A DNA stretch of 64,000 nt. Origin: Proteus vulgaris. Its GTDB lineage: Bacteria; Pseudomonadota; Gammaproteobacteria; Enterobacterales; Enterobacteriaceae. Under the pieces are notes generated by a model. It saw nothing but the letters and a program-made list of their open reading frames with translations, was not told the origin of the DNA and did no database searches. The stretch is taken from the NCBI GenBank assembly GCA_901472505.1, contig LR590468.1, positions 3,571,501-3,635,500 of the forward strand, written 5' to 3'. Position 1 is the first letter of the stretch. The number at the start of each line of letters is the position of its first letter. Positions 1 through 9,050 of this stretch are shown here, in pieces. The translations under genes and the position numbers were made by a program.

Positions 1-255
1 TTAACTCGTAACTTCGAAAATATGCGTGAGAACGAAGGTCTTGCAGACCGTGGTACTTTCGTTGTTGACCCACAAGGTATCATCCAAGCAATCGAAATCA
101 CAGCTGAAGGTATTGGCCGTGATGCATCAGACCTGCTACGCAAAGTTAAAGCTGCTCAGTATGTAGCTAGTCACCCTGGCGAAGTTTGCCCAGCAAAATG
201 GAAAGAAGGTGATGCAACTTTAGCTCCATCACTGGATTTAGTTGGCAAAATCTAA
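1..255 (+). CDS. ahpC: Alkyl hydroperoxide reductase subunit C (peroxiredoxin), C-terminal part
   Basis: The reading frame is open from the first base, so the 5' part and the start lie outside the window. The visible 84 residues carry the typical AhpC C-terminus: a catalytic-domain segment ([10 protein letters not shown]), then the resolving-cysteine motif [10 protein letters not shown], ending in VGKI. AhpC is the cytoplasmic 2-Cys peroxiredoxin that reduces hydrogen peroxide and organic peroxides. Its disulfide is re-reduced by AhpF, whose gene follows after a hairpin. The peroxidatic cysteine is in the missing part. The visible part is intact. Confidence 0.96.
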   Translation, partial: LTRNFENMRENEGLADRGTFVVDPQGIIQAIEITAEGIGRDASDLLRKVKAAQYVASHPGEVCPAKWKEGDATLAPSLDLVGKI

Positions 256-285
256 ATAAGAATTAAGCCACTAAAAAAGTTATTT

Positions 286-311
286 ATCGGGTGTTTCGGC
301 ACCCGATTTTA
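286..311 (+). terminator. Stem-loop between ahpC and ahpF
   Basis: An 8-bp perfect stem (ATCGGGTG at 286-293 with CACCCGAT at 300-307) and a 6-nt loop are followed by TTTTATT. It sits 30 nt after the ahpC stop and 17 nt before the ahpF start. It probably acts as a partial terminator that lets AhpC be made in excess over AhpF. The structure is seen directly; partial readthrough is inferred. Confidence 0.75.
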
Positions 312-324
312 TTGAGGGTGCAAA

Positions 325-1891
325 ATGTTAGATAATAATTTAAAAGCTCAATTGAAAGCTTATTTAGAACGATTAACTCAGCCAGTTGAGTTAGTAGCAA
401 CATTAGACGACAGTAAACATTCAGCTGATATTCAAGCGCTATTAAAAGAAATCGAACCATTATCCGATAAAGTCACTTATCGTGAAGATAATAATGCTGA
501 TGTGCGTAAACCATCTTTTCTTATTACTAACCCAGGAAAAGAAACTGGTGTTCGTTTTGCAGGTTCGCCATTAGGCCATGAATTTACTTCATTAGTTTTA
601 GCCTTACTACAAACTGGTGGTCACCCATCAAAAGAAGCACAAGAATTACTTGAACAAATTCGTCAGTTAGACGGTGAGTTTCATTTCGAAACCTATTATT
701 CGCTCTCTTGTCATAACTGCCCAGATGTTGTTCAGGCATTAAACTTAATGGCGATTTTAAATCCGAAGGTCACACATACAGCGATCGACGGAGGCATGTT
801 CCAAAATGAAATTCAGGAACGTAATATTATGGGCGTTCCTGCTGTATTCTTAAATGGTAACGAGTTTGGTCAAGGTCGTATGACTTTAGCTGAAATCGTT
901 AACAAAGTAGACAGCAATGCAGAAAAACGTACTGCGGAATTATTAAACCAAAAAGATGCATTTGATGTATTGATTGTGGGCAGTGGTCCTGCGGGGGCAT
1001 CAGCGGCTGTTTATTCAGCACGTAAAGGTTTAAACACTGGTCTTATTGGTGAGCGCTTTGGTGGCCAAGTTCTTGATACTGTTGATATTGAAAACTATAT
1101 CTCTGTACCAAAAACAGAAGGTGCAAAACTTGCGGGTGCATTAAAAGCTCACGTTGATGATTATCAAGTGGATGTGATTGATAGCCAAACAGTCAGTCGT
1201 TTTAATTCCAGGCGCATCAGAAGGGGAATTACACCAAATTGAAACAGCATCAGGTGCAATTTTAAAAACCCGTAGCTTAATTATTGCAACAGGTGCTCGC
1301 TGGAGAAATATGAATGTTCCCGGTGAAAATGAATACCGTACTCGTGGTGTAACTTATTGTCCGCACTGCGATGGCCCACTGTTTAAAGGCAAAAGAGTCG
1401 CTGTAATTGGTGGTGGTAACTCAGGAGTTGAAGCCGCAATTGACTTAGCTGGCTTAGTTGAACACGTAACAGTATTAGAATTTGCCCCAGAAATGAGAGC
1501 AGATGCTGTATTACAGAAAAAACTACGTAGTTTAAGTAATGTAGACATTATTTTAAATGCTCAAACTACAGAAGTGTATGGTGATGGCACTAAATTAACA
1601 GGTCTAAAATATAAAGATCGTACCAATGATTCTATGCACGATATTGCGCTAGCAGGTATTTTTGTTCAAATCGGCTTATTACCTAATACACAGTGGTTAG
1701 AAGGGACTGTTGAGCGTAATAAAATGGGGGAAATTATTGTTGATGCACGTGGCGAAACCAATATTAAAGGTGTTTTTGCCGCCGGTGACTGCACAACAGT
1801 CCCTTATAAACAAATTATTATCGCAGCGGGTGAAGGCGCTAAAGCCTCATTAAGCGCCTTTGATTACTTGATTCGCACGACTGCAAAATAA
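325..1891 (+). CDS. ahpF: Alkyl hydroperoxide reductase subunit F, frame broken once as given
   Basis: AhpF is the flavoprotein disulfide reductase that moves electrons from NADH to AhpC. In order there are the N-terminal tandem thioredoxin fold with redox centre CHNC (about residues 129-132), the FAD motif [10 protein letters not shown], the second redox centre CPHC, the NADH motif [10 protein letters not shown], and the C-terminal FAD region [12 protein letters not shown]. The frame switches by one base at the T4 run 1200-1203. With T3 the text reads [10 protein letters not shown] continuously and the product is 521 residues, the same as E. coli AhpF. The frameshift is therefore probably a homopolymer sequence error. 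The start follows GAGGGTGCAAA. Confidence 0.95.
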
Positions 1892-1928
1892 GTAAACTAG
1901 ACTTAAAAATTAACTATTTGACATTGTC

Positions 1929-1957
1929 AAAAGCATCTCAATTGAGATGCTTTTTTT
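1929..1957 (+). terminator. Rho-independent terminator of ahpCF
   Basis: An AAAGCATCTC / GAGATGCTTT stem with a 4-nt loop (AATT) is followed by a run of T. It lies about 40 nt after the ahpF stop and ends the ahp transcript. Confidence 0.85.
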
Positions 1958-2061
1958 CTACCTTAAATTTTTAATTTATCGAAAAATCTCTATTCATAAA
2001 TCTAAAACAACCTATGCTATTATCTCACGACTATAAATAACCTATAGGGAAGCTGATTGAT

Positions 2062-2277
2062 ATGAATATAAAAATTATGAGTTTTAAATAAATTATTCCT
2101 GTAATTCTTGTTTCTTTAGTAAGTATTAGCTCTTTTTCTGTTAATGCAGGTATCGAAATTCGTGATGAAACTTTATTTGAAGCACATCAGCGTTTTAAAA
2201 CCGAAATTATAAATGACAGTTTTGATAATATTGATCCACCTTGTTTAATTGATAAAAGAGCGGTGTTTTTTATTTAA
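2062..2277 (+). pseudogene. Small exported-protein remnant with a premature stop
   Basis: The ATG at 2062 opens a frame that meets TAA at codon 10 (2089-2091). The same frame then continues open to a TAA at 2275. The continuation looks like a hydrophobic signal-peptide core (VILVSLVSISSFSVNA) followed by about 40 mostly polar residues (RDETLFEAHQRFK). Together they look like the 5' part of a gene for a secreted protein that has lost its 3' part and picked up a nonsense codon. I do not recognise the family. It could also be unrelated noise in an AT-rich gap, but the hydrophobic stretch placed right after a start argues for a real remnant. Confidence 0.4.
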
Positions 2278-2289
2278 AAATTAAGATAA

Positions 2290-2931
2290 TTAACTTGAAA
2301 ATCTATCACATAACTCTTGGAGTTTATTGACCATTCTTGCAACATGAAAACCATCGCAGGTTGCATGGTGTACTTGAACGGATAGGGGTAACAAAACTTT
2401 ATTATTCTGTTGAGTGTATTTTCCCATTGTAAAAATAGGGGGAAAATAATCTCTTACATTAGCAATATTTAAATTAAATCCATCAAAACTTATCCAAGGG
2501 ATCATCGAAATGCAGAAATGATTTTCGGGAAAATTAGGTTTTGCGGATAGGTTTAGATTATCTTTATATTGTTGATAATCTTGATTATATCCTTCTAGAA
2601 AAGAACAAAAATCTTCAAAGTATTCACTCCATAACTCTGAAAAAGTTTCTGTTTCTGGATGAAAAATCGTATATGCAGGATTGATATAATCCCAAATAAC
2701 CAATTCATCATTCTTTATTGCCATTCTAGATCCAGGATAATAATTAACCGTTTTTGCAATCAAATAGATCAAGACAGGATAAAGCTTAAGATTATGCTTA
2801 GTTAAGACTGTTTTTAAGACAGTAATATCTATTTTAGTTGTTAAGCTAAAACCACATTGCAAGTTATGACGATAATGTAAAAAGTGTTCTTTTCTATTCC
2901 ATTGTTCTAAATCGATTTTTTTATAATTCAT
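2290..2931 (-). CDS. cat: Chloramphenicol O-acetyltransferase, type A
   Basis: This 213-residue cytoplasmic enzyme transfers an acetyl group from acetyl-CoA to the 3-hydroxyl of chloramphenicol. The family signature QVHHATCDGFH is intact, with the general-base histidine at about residue 189 and the structural aspartate at about 193. The text resembles the CatA3 (CAT-III) branch (for example LPLSVQVHH, HVARxxNxLQELC) more than the Proteus mirabilis enzyme as I recall it. The start is set by AAGGG seven bases upstream, and this RBS lies inside an inverted repeat. A short upstream leader ORF (2964-3005) suggests drug-inducible translation. There is no transposon or integron nearby, which fits an intrinsic chromosomal cat. 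Confidence 0.93.
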   Translation of the reverse strand: MNYKKIDLEQWNRKEHFLHYRHNLQCGFSLTTKIDITVLKTVLTKHNLKLYPVLIYLIAKTVNYYPGSRMAIKNDELVIWDYINPAYTIFHPETETFSELWSEYFEDFCSFLEGYNQDYQQYKDNLNLSAKPNFPENHFCISMIPWISFDGFNLNIANVRDYFPPIFTMGKYTQQNNKVLLPLSVQVHHATCDGFHVARMVNKLQELCDRFSS

Positions 2932-2937
2932 TTTTAA

Positions 2938-2978
2938 GCCCTTCTTGTTAAGTAATAATTTTTTTAGCGAAGAAGGGC
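2938..2978 (-). promoter_or_regulatory. Stem-loop sequestering the cat ribosome binding site (translational attenuator)
   Basis: On the minus strand, GCCCTTCTT (2978-2970) can pair perfectly over 9 bp with AAGAAGGGC (2946-2938) across a 23-nt loop. The second arm contains the cat Shine-Dalgarno AAGGG, so folding would hide it. The first arm is codons 10-12 of the leader ORF, so a ribosome stalled on the leader would open the stem. The geometry matches translational attenuation known for chloramphenicol-inducible cat genes of gram-positive bacteria and for cmlA. The inverted repeat is seen; the function is inferred. Confidence 0.75.
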
Positions 2979-3005
2979 AAAACGGGTTGTCTTAATAGAC
3001 TGCAT
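2964..3005 (-). CDS. cat leader peptide, 13 residues
   Basis: ATG at 3005 has an excellent Shine-Dalgarno (AAGGAG, 3016-3011, 5-nt spacing) and encodes MQSIKTTRFALLR before TAA. It ends 32 nt before the cat start. Codons 10-12 (GCC CTT CTT) form the 5' arm of the stem that hides the cat RBS. Two threonines at positions 6-7 precede that arm. Chloramphenicol is known to stall ribosomes preferentially when Ala, Ser or Thr is the penultimate nascent residue, so stalling at about codon 7 or 8 would place the ribosome over the arm. The Lys-Thr near the start recalls the cat-86 leader. The ORF is too short for ordinary gene finders. Confidence 0.72.
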   Translation of the reverse strand: MQSIKTTRFALLR

Positions 3006-3181
3006 AATAACTCCTTACGTATTTAATTATTATAAAAGATAATATAACGTATTATTACACTAATTATTAAATATTAAAGGTATTTTTGTGCTGACACTAA
3101 ACTACAATAACATTTTTTTGGAGAAAGATATTAAGTGTATTATGATAAAAAGACTACTATTTAAAAATGAAGGGATTTATG

Positions 3182-3664
3182 ATGCAAGCTAAACTTGCTT
3201 ATCAATGGAAACAACAAAGGCGAGGAAGGCTCTCTTTTTTAGGTTTAGAAATTGCTTGGTCAATTTTATTTGCTATTGTCGAAAACTTAGTATATCGCTG
3301 GTATATATTACTTTATCCTGAAAGCGCAGATTCAATAATTGAAAGTGCCTTTTATTATCAATTTTCTTTTACGCCATATGGTTTAATCGAAATTGTACTT
3401 TTAATAATACAAATTTACATATTCACACTGATTTTATCGCAACGAGTGAGAGATATTGGTATAAGTTATCCAGTTATTATTTCACTTATTTTTACTATCG
3501 CTCCTATATTATTAATGCCATATTTTCTCTTTAATGCGCCAACCATGTTGATGGTGCTTTTTGTTGTTTTATTAATAGGTGGGTTGGTTGCCTTACTTGC
3601 ACCTTCTGCTTATAAAGTTGATATTAACATTAATAAAGCTCCAGAAGAAAAAGAAAATAATTAG
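3182..3664 (+). CDS. DUF805-like inner-membrane protein
   Basis: This is a 160-residue protein with about four hydrophobic segments: LGLEIAWSILFAIVENL, YGLIEIVLLIIQIYIFTLIL, a segment around SYPVIISLIFTIAPILLM and TMLMVLFVVLLIGGLVALLA. The N-terminal RGRLSFLG and the mid-protein QRVRDIG resemble the conserved positions of the DUF805 family, whose function is unknown. The ATG at 3182 is preferred because GAAGGG lies 7 nt upstream; an ATG at 3167 overlaps that site. It is transcribed divergently from cat and followed by a strong terminator. The polar, charged C-terminus ends in KAPEEKENN. Confidence 0.6.
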   Translation: MQAKLAYQWKQQRRGRLSFLGLEIAWSILFAIVENLVYRWYILLYPESADSIIESAFYYQFSFTPYGLIEIVLLIIQIYIFTLILSQRVRDIGISYPVIISLIFTIAPILLMPYFLFNAPTMLMVLFVVLLIGGLVALLAPSAYKVDININKAPEEKENN

Positions 3665-3690
3665 TTAAAAAATGCGTTGTGTTAAACGAG

Positions 3691-3716
3691 AAAAAGCATC
3701 TAAAAAGATGCTTTTT
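3691..3716 (+). terminator. Rho-independent terminator, possibly bidirectional
   Basis: A perfect 10-bp stem AAAAAGCATC / GATGCTTTTT with a 6-nt loop is flanked by A-rich and T-rich tracts. It lies between the DUF805-like gene and the converging phosphotransferase gene, so it may serve both strands. Confidence 0.8.
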
Positions 3717-3752
3717 CTGATCAAGGCATATGGCTCATGGTTTTTCAAAGAA

Positions 3753-6267
3753 TTAAGATAAAATCTCAATGACTCCTTTTTGCCCATCAACTTTTACTCT
3801 TTGCCCATTCTTTAAAATATTCAATACATTACGAACTCCCATAATAGCAGGCAATCCCAATTCTCTAGCAGTAACAGCACCATGTGATAATGGCCCACCA
3901 CTTTCTGTAATTATGCCGGAAGCTCGATAAAAAAGGGCAGTCCAAGCTGGATTGGTTGTTCTTGCAACTAAAATAGCATTTTGTGGAAATTCGGCAAAAT
4001 TTTCAGGGCCATGAACAAGATAAACTTCACCTTCAATAATGCCTGCACTTCCAGCTAATCCTTTTAATTGGTGCTCATTTGTATTAAGTTCATCACTGCT
4101 ATCTTCGCCATAAATCCATTGTGGGGTAACTGATTTTGCTTTTAAATACCCAGCCTTATTTTGGTATATATGATGGCGTAGCTTATTCCAGGTCGTTGGA
4201 TTATCTGCAAGGATTGCTTCAGCTAAAGGTTGTTCATTAGCAAAATAAATATCCATAGGGCAGTCTAAGACACTACGAATAACCAGCCTTTCCCCTAATG
4301 CTTTTAACCCACGACGCATAGGTAAGGCTAGTCGTGTTGTTTGATAATGTTCTAAGTCATCAAGTGCAGTATAAACTCGAGCTAATCGAATAATCTCTTG
4401 TAAGAAAAAACGTAACTCTTCAGGAGCATCAGAAACAATTGAAAATTCAGTTTCTGATTGTAGAATTTTTTTACCTAATGGATCATCCACTTGTTTATCA
4501 TCAGCTAAATCTGCCATTGCCTTAATTTGAGTCAACACAATGTGCGGGGCATCCAACCAAGTTGGATGATACGCATCAAAGTCTAATTCTCGATGACCGT
4601 GGTTTGCTAAAAATAAGGAGAATTGCTGGTGAAAATGGGGATCACACTCTTCAATTTCTTGCATAATGTTTTCAGGACAATAGATGCTATAAAGCTCGAG
4701 AAGTTTAGGTTGCTGACGAACATAACGTGAAAGAGTCCAAAGTTCTGAATTCACTTGCCCAGTTTTAGTGTCAGACATTGCAATTAAATTATCGAATGCA
4801 GTATGTGCATATTTTTCTTCTTTAAAAAAGAGTTTTAGCAAGGCCATCAGTGCGGAATAGAGAGAGCGTTGGGTCCAATGATATAGCAATATTAGGTAAG
4901 AAGTAATCAGCACCTAATTTATTAATTCTTTGCACATAGTCCCATAGGTGTGACAAGTTTTTGTCTTCTAATGGTTCATTCATTAATGCTCCGATTGAGA
5001 TCAAGTATTTATCTAAATCGCGCATCCAAGTAATAGGTAATTCTTGTACCCAACTAAATTTTTGTGCTATTTCAGGCAAAGATTTTAGTAGGGTAGGTAA
5101 ATCATTCATCATTGAGGTGGGAAGTCGATTACTATACAAAGAAACCGCATTTTTGTTGCCGTAAATATAATAATCTTGCATCCCAAACCATTTACCATTA
5201 AATGAAGGAAGCCCCATAAGATTAAGGCTAAAGTTTAATGATGAATGAAAACCCGCTTCACACATATCCCATGTTAATGGCGTGATAGGATTAGGAAATC
5301 TTTCTGCTGATTCTTCTCTTGTCCAAATTGGGGCAATTTGTGTCACATTTCGTGATTGTAAAAGCCATAATTTTCCATCATGAAATGCCCACTCTATATC
5401 CTGTGGAAAATCAAAATATTTTTCGGCTGAAATAGCCAGTTTAGCCACTTGTTTACACTGTTCAGGCGTTAAAGAAGGTATAGATTGATTTTGAGGTTCG
5501 AGAGGTAAAATTTCAGTACCATTATTCATCATCACAATGGCATTTATTTTTTGAGAAATGGTTGTTTGCTTTAATTCTAAACTATCTCTATCAACGAGAA
5601 ATTCATCTATAGGATCTTCACCTGCAACTACGGTTTCACCTAAACCGAAGGCCGCATTAATTAATACGGTAGAAAGAGAACCTTGAACAGGATCTACAGA
5701 AAAAGCAACGCCTGCCGCTTCTTCTTTTTGAACATCAATCATCCTTTGTAATACAACAGCCATTGATGCTTGAGTATGCGGTAAATTTAAATGTTGACGA
5801 TAAAGCATGACGTGAGTATGCCATAAAGAGGCATAACATTGGCGAATAGCGTCTAGTAAATGAGGTAACGTTTTAATTCCTAATAACGTGTCATGTTGGC
5901 CAGCAAAAGCTGCTCCGGGCATATCTTCTAATGTTCCGGATGATCGCACGGCCAAAGCGGTATTATTCAGCTGAAGACTATCTAACATTGTGCTTAGAGA
6001 ATGAATTAAATTTTCAGGCATAGGTGCTTGTAAAATAAGATGCCGAATATTATTACTAATTGATTCAATTTCGTGCTTTTTATCTGATAATAAAAGATTA
6101 ATTTTAGGGAGCAAAGGCGTAATAAATAACTGATAAGCTTGGCAAGAAAGAATTAAACCATCAGGAACAGGCAGTGATTGAATTGTTTTAGCTAAACTTG
6201 CGCCTTTACCTCCGCTAATAGAAACTTCTGAAGCAATAGGCTCGTTAATTTTATAAATGAGTTCCAT
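3753..6267 (-). CDS. PEP synthase/rifampin phosphotransferase-like enzyme, frame broken once as given
   Basis: Three-part architecture: an N-terminal ATP-binding PPDK/PEP-synthase domain (GGKGASLAKTI at the start, RSSGTLEDMPGAAFAGQHDT, QDIEWAFHDGKLWLLQSR), a middle region opening with TREESAERFPNPITPLTW, and a C-terminal swivelling phosphohistidine domain with ESGGPLSHGAVTARELG. The expected length is about 838 residues, close to rifampin phosphotransferase (about 865). It has only remote similarity to true PEP synthase, whose PEP/pyruvate barrel is absent. The frame switches at the (AG)4 repeat 4859-4866; adding one dinucleotide or removing one base restores it. The start at 6267 has AAGG upstream and overlaps the preceding gene. 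It is the third gene of a coupled operon with lipid-type enzymes, so an antibiotic-inactivating role is not assured. Confidence 0.75.
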
Positions 6268-7132
6268 ATTCGACCTTATTATTTTTACCTGTGATGTAAA
6301 ACACCCATAATGCAAGTAAAGCACCGACAATAACATCAATGCCATAATGGTAATGTAAATATACAGTTGCCAAAATTAGCCCTATTAGGATAGGAGATAA
6401 ACAATAAGCTGTTTTTTTATAACCTGATAAATAGAAAAAACCAACAATATAGAGCGTTATCCCCGTGTGCAATGAAGGAAAAACATCCATTCCTGTAATA
6501 CCTTTATCAACGAGATCAGTTAGAAATAGTGTCATGGCGCCAGAGTAAACGGGATAGTTAAAATCAGAAGGGAATGCAGAGTAAGGGCCTGTGGCTGGAA
6601 TAGTAAAATAACCAATAAATCCAAAAAAATACATTAACATTAAACCGAAAAAATAATTTTTAGTCAGCGCGTTATTCCGGCTAAAAAAGAAGAACAGGGC
6701 ACTACCAATAATAAAAAAATAGAAGCTAAAATAGCAAAAAGAAAGGAATTCACTTAGCCATCCTGATTGTAAAAGAATGGACCATTCAGGTAAGCTTTTT
6801 CCAAACCACAAGAATTTATCCAAATCATATAAAATATCGTCAAAACTCCATTGGTATAATCCATAACGAATTGATTTAAATAAAGGAAAAATGGTCCAGC
6901 ATACAATCAGTTGTAACAAACCTAACCAATAAAATCGTGAATGACATGTTGAATGTTGATTCTTATATCCAACAAAAACCAATAAAATCCATAAAAGCAA
7001 ACCTAAGAAAATAGGTGTTAGCATCTCTGTAGCATGAATTAACCAACTACCATAAGTGCCAAGCCCCCAAATAATAAAGAGTTGTACGGAAAATAGATGG
7101 TTAAAAAGCATCCTAGCTTTAGTTGTTAACAT
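6251..7132 (-). CDS. PAP2-superfamily integral membrane phosphatase/phosphotransferase
   Basis: A 293-residue polytopic membrane protein with six or more hydrophobic segments. The PAP2 active-site elements are present in order: PATGPYSAFP, the histidine motif FPSLHTG, and YLHYHYGIDVIVGA, whose final His/Asp fit the third motif. The TGPY and SLH wording recalls the PAP2_3 group that includes inositol phosphorylceramide synthases, which move a phosphate head group between lipids. I do not claim that substrate. The start at 7132 (ATGTTAAC) overlaps the stop of the upstream acyltransferase gene, which means translational coupling. Its 3' end overlaps the next gene by 17 nt. A lipid-phosphate or lipid head-group reaction is inferred. 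Confidence 0.75.
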   Translation of the reverse strand: MLTTKARMLFNHLFSVQLFIIWGLGTYGSWLIHATEMLTPIFLGLLLWILLVFVGYKNQHSTCHSRFYWLGLLQLIVCWTIFPLFKSIRYGLYQWSFDDILYDLDKFLWFGKSLPEWSILLQSGWLSEFLSFCYFSFYFFIIGSALFFFFSRNNALTKNYFFGLMLMYFFGFIGYFTIPATGPYSAFPSDFNYPVYSGAMTLFLTDLVDKGITGMDVFPSLHTGITLYIVGFFYLSGYKKTAYCLSPILIGLILATVYLHYHYGIDVIVGALLALWVFYITGKNNKVEYGTHL

Positions 7133-8235
7133 ATTTGGGCGCCTTTCTTCCTTATCAATATGAAGCCGAATAATGCACTGACTAAGCTTATACCAATAAA
7201 TAGAGGTGAAAAAAATAGGAGCATGATTAATATCGGAAGCCAAATTGCTGAGGCAATAGCGCCACCTAATATTTTAAAGAAGCTAACGGTATTACGAGCA
7301 TCAGCGAAGTGAGATGCGATAAATGATGAGAGTAATACTGGGAATAAAATATACATAAATAAAAATGAAATATAACGCCAAATTAAAATAGAAGATTGAG
7401 AGGTTTTTTCTATAGTTTTATTACTATTATCTGTTTGAGATAAATTATTTTGATAATCAATAAAGGATTCGGCATAAGAGTATCCTTCTTTGTTTTTATT
7501 AAAAGCATAGGCTGAAGCTTTTTCAAAAATATCAATATTGGGGCAATTAACAGAAATTTCATTTAATGCATCAGATACTTCTTTATGAATATTTTTTTCC
7601 CATTCTCTGATTGATAAATTATCTGTTTTCGAAGTTATACATATATTTTTTCCAATATAAACTTCAACTTTTGAACTGAATTTATCAGGCGCGATATAAA
7701 ATAATCCCATAGGGATAATATCAAAATCTACTCCCTCACTGATTAATGATCTAATAATTCTTGCAGCTCCTCGTTGATAAGGTAAAGGCTGGAAGCCCCA
7801 CTCACTACTGCCTTCTGGAAATAAAAGTAGATCTCCACCTGCTTTTATATGTGCAATTGCCGCATCTGAAGGGCTTGAAAACATATTTGCATTTATACCT
7901 AAACGTTGTCTATCCTTTTTTCTAACTACGGGAATGCCCGTAAAAAAAGTCTTCATTATGCAACTATTTAATAATTGTATTGATGCTAAAGCCTGAGCTC
8001 TAGGAAATGCCTTCAATGCAATGTAGCCATCAAAAGCACTGTTCCGATGACTACAAAGAATTAGCTTTGGATGTGTATTTTCGGTTTGATATCTATTATG
8101 GTAAATAAGTGAAATGTTTGAAAAATAGATTTCTCTAATTGAAGTGGATATGAATTGATAATAAAAAGGAAGCTCAGAACCAGCAACAAAAGAAGAGGTT
8201 TTTTTTATTGGGGAAGGTAATATTGAATTAGGCAT
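7126..8235 (-). CDS. Lysophospholipid acyltransferase (PlsC-like) with C-terminal membrane segments
   Basis: The protein has 369 residues. The acyltransferase motif I has the form H-x5-D (SHRNSAFDG, H63 and D69), and motif III is FPEGSSEWG (about 139-147). These are the hallmarks of glycerolipid acyltransferases that transfer a fatty acyl chain to lysophosphatidate or a related acceptor. After about residue 285, two strongly hydrophobic stretches (ILIWRYISFLFMYILFPVLL and AIWLPILIMLLFFSPLFIGI) anchor it, unlike classical short PlsC. It is the first gene of the operon, with AAGGA seven bases before ATG. Its stop is embedded in the start of the PAP2 gene. The acceptor substrate is unknown. Confidence 0.78.
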   Translation of the reverse strand: MPNSILPSPIKKTSSFVAGSELPFYYQFISTSIREIYFSNISLIYHNRYQTENTHPKLILCSHRNSAFDGYIALKAFPRAQALASIQLLNSCIMKTFFTGIPVVRKKDRQRLGINANMFSSPSDAAIAHIKAGGDLLLFPEGSSEWGFQPLPYQRGAARIIRSLISEGVDFDIIPMGLFYIAPDKFSSKVEVYIGKNICITSKTDNLSIREWEKNIHKEVSDALNEISVNCPNIDIFEKASAYAFNKNKEGYSYAESFIDYQNNLSQTDNSNKTIEKTSQSSILIWRYISFLFMYILFPVLLSSFIASHFADARNTVSFFKILGGAIASAIWLPILIMLLFFSPLFIGISLVSALFGFILIRKKGAQIC

Positions 8236-8357
8236 AAGATTTCCTTACATTATTCCTTCTACAAAAACATATCATGCTCTAAAAAAAAGTAACACTAAAA
8301 AATTTAAAATGTACTATTAGAATAGAGTTTTTCACTGATCCGAGGCTTTTAATTCTA

Positions 8358-8858
8358 ATGAATAAGATGGAAATGAGTATGATTCAACTTAGACTCGCTG
8401 AACCACAGGAAGCAAAACGATTATGGTATTTACGAAATCAAGCTTTACGATTTGGTTGTGAGAATGTTTACTTAAAAGAAGTTTTAGCTGCTTGGACTCC
8501 TGATGAAATGCCTGATGGATATCGACAAGCTATTATTGATAATCCGTTTTATGTGATTGATTATAAAGGATATAATATTCCTGTTGCCTCTGGTTTTTTA
8601 GATATCAAAACGGGTTTTGCTGAAGCTATTTTTACATTACCAGAATATATGGGAAAAGGATTTGCAGGGCTTATTTTAAAACAATTAAAACATGAAGCAA
8701 TAAAAAGAGGGCAACAGAAGCTATTTTTAGATGCAACACCTAATGCAGTAATATTTTATTTAAAACAAGGTTTTAAAGTATTAGAAGAGCGTGATTATTA
8801 TTCAAATTTAGCAAAAGCAAGCTTACATTGTTACCGAATGTATATTGATTTAGATTAG
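8358..8858 (+). CDS. GNAT-family N-acetyltransferase
   Basis: 166 residues with the GNAT fold signature: an N-terminal IQLRLAEPQEAKRLWYLRNQ, the acetyl-CoA loop region LPEYMGKGFAGLILKQL (a Q/RxxGxG/A type pyrophosphate loop), and the C-terminal FYLKQGFKVLEERDY. The opening MNKMEMSMIQLRL has three possible starts. The first ATG at 8358 is kept, although the ATG at 8379 (MIQLRL) is where the domain begins and neither has a strong Shine-Dalgarno. The acceptor cannot be told from sequence. It is a single gene, divergent from the lipid operon. Confidence 0.78.
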   Translation: MNKMEMSMIQLRLAEPQEAKRLWYLRNQALRFGCENVYLKEVLAAWTPDEMPDGYRQAIIDNPFYVIDYKGYNIPVASGFLDIKTGFAEAIFTLPEYMGKGFAGLILKQLKHEAIKRGQQKLFLDATPNAVIFYLKQGFKVLEERDYYSNLAKASLHCYRMYIDLD

Positions 8859-9050
8859 TTTTTGGGGTTTATACTCATAAAAAGAAAATTTGTACTTAAT
8901 GAGCTAAGAATAAAAAATGCTATTCTGAAAATGCGGTACTAATATATTTTTATCATTTTTTGAGTTGGTTATTGTATTAATAACATAAAATAGCAATTGT
9001 CTTGATGTTACGATATTGTAAAGTATCGCGATATCTTTAGGACAAATATT

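Noticed and set aside
3753..6267. Calling the gene ppsA (PEP synthase)
   Set aside because: The C-terminal PEP/pyruvate TIM barrel of PpsA is missing and the domain order is that of rifampin-phosphotransferase-like enzymes.
6267..6345. Upstream extension of the phosphotransferase frame to 6345
   Set aside because: The ATG at 6267 has a Shine-Dalgarno and begins the conserved domain; the extension overlaps the PAP2 coding sequence.
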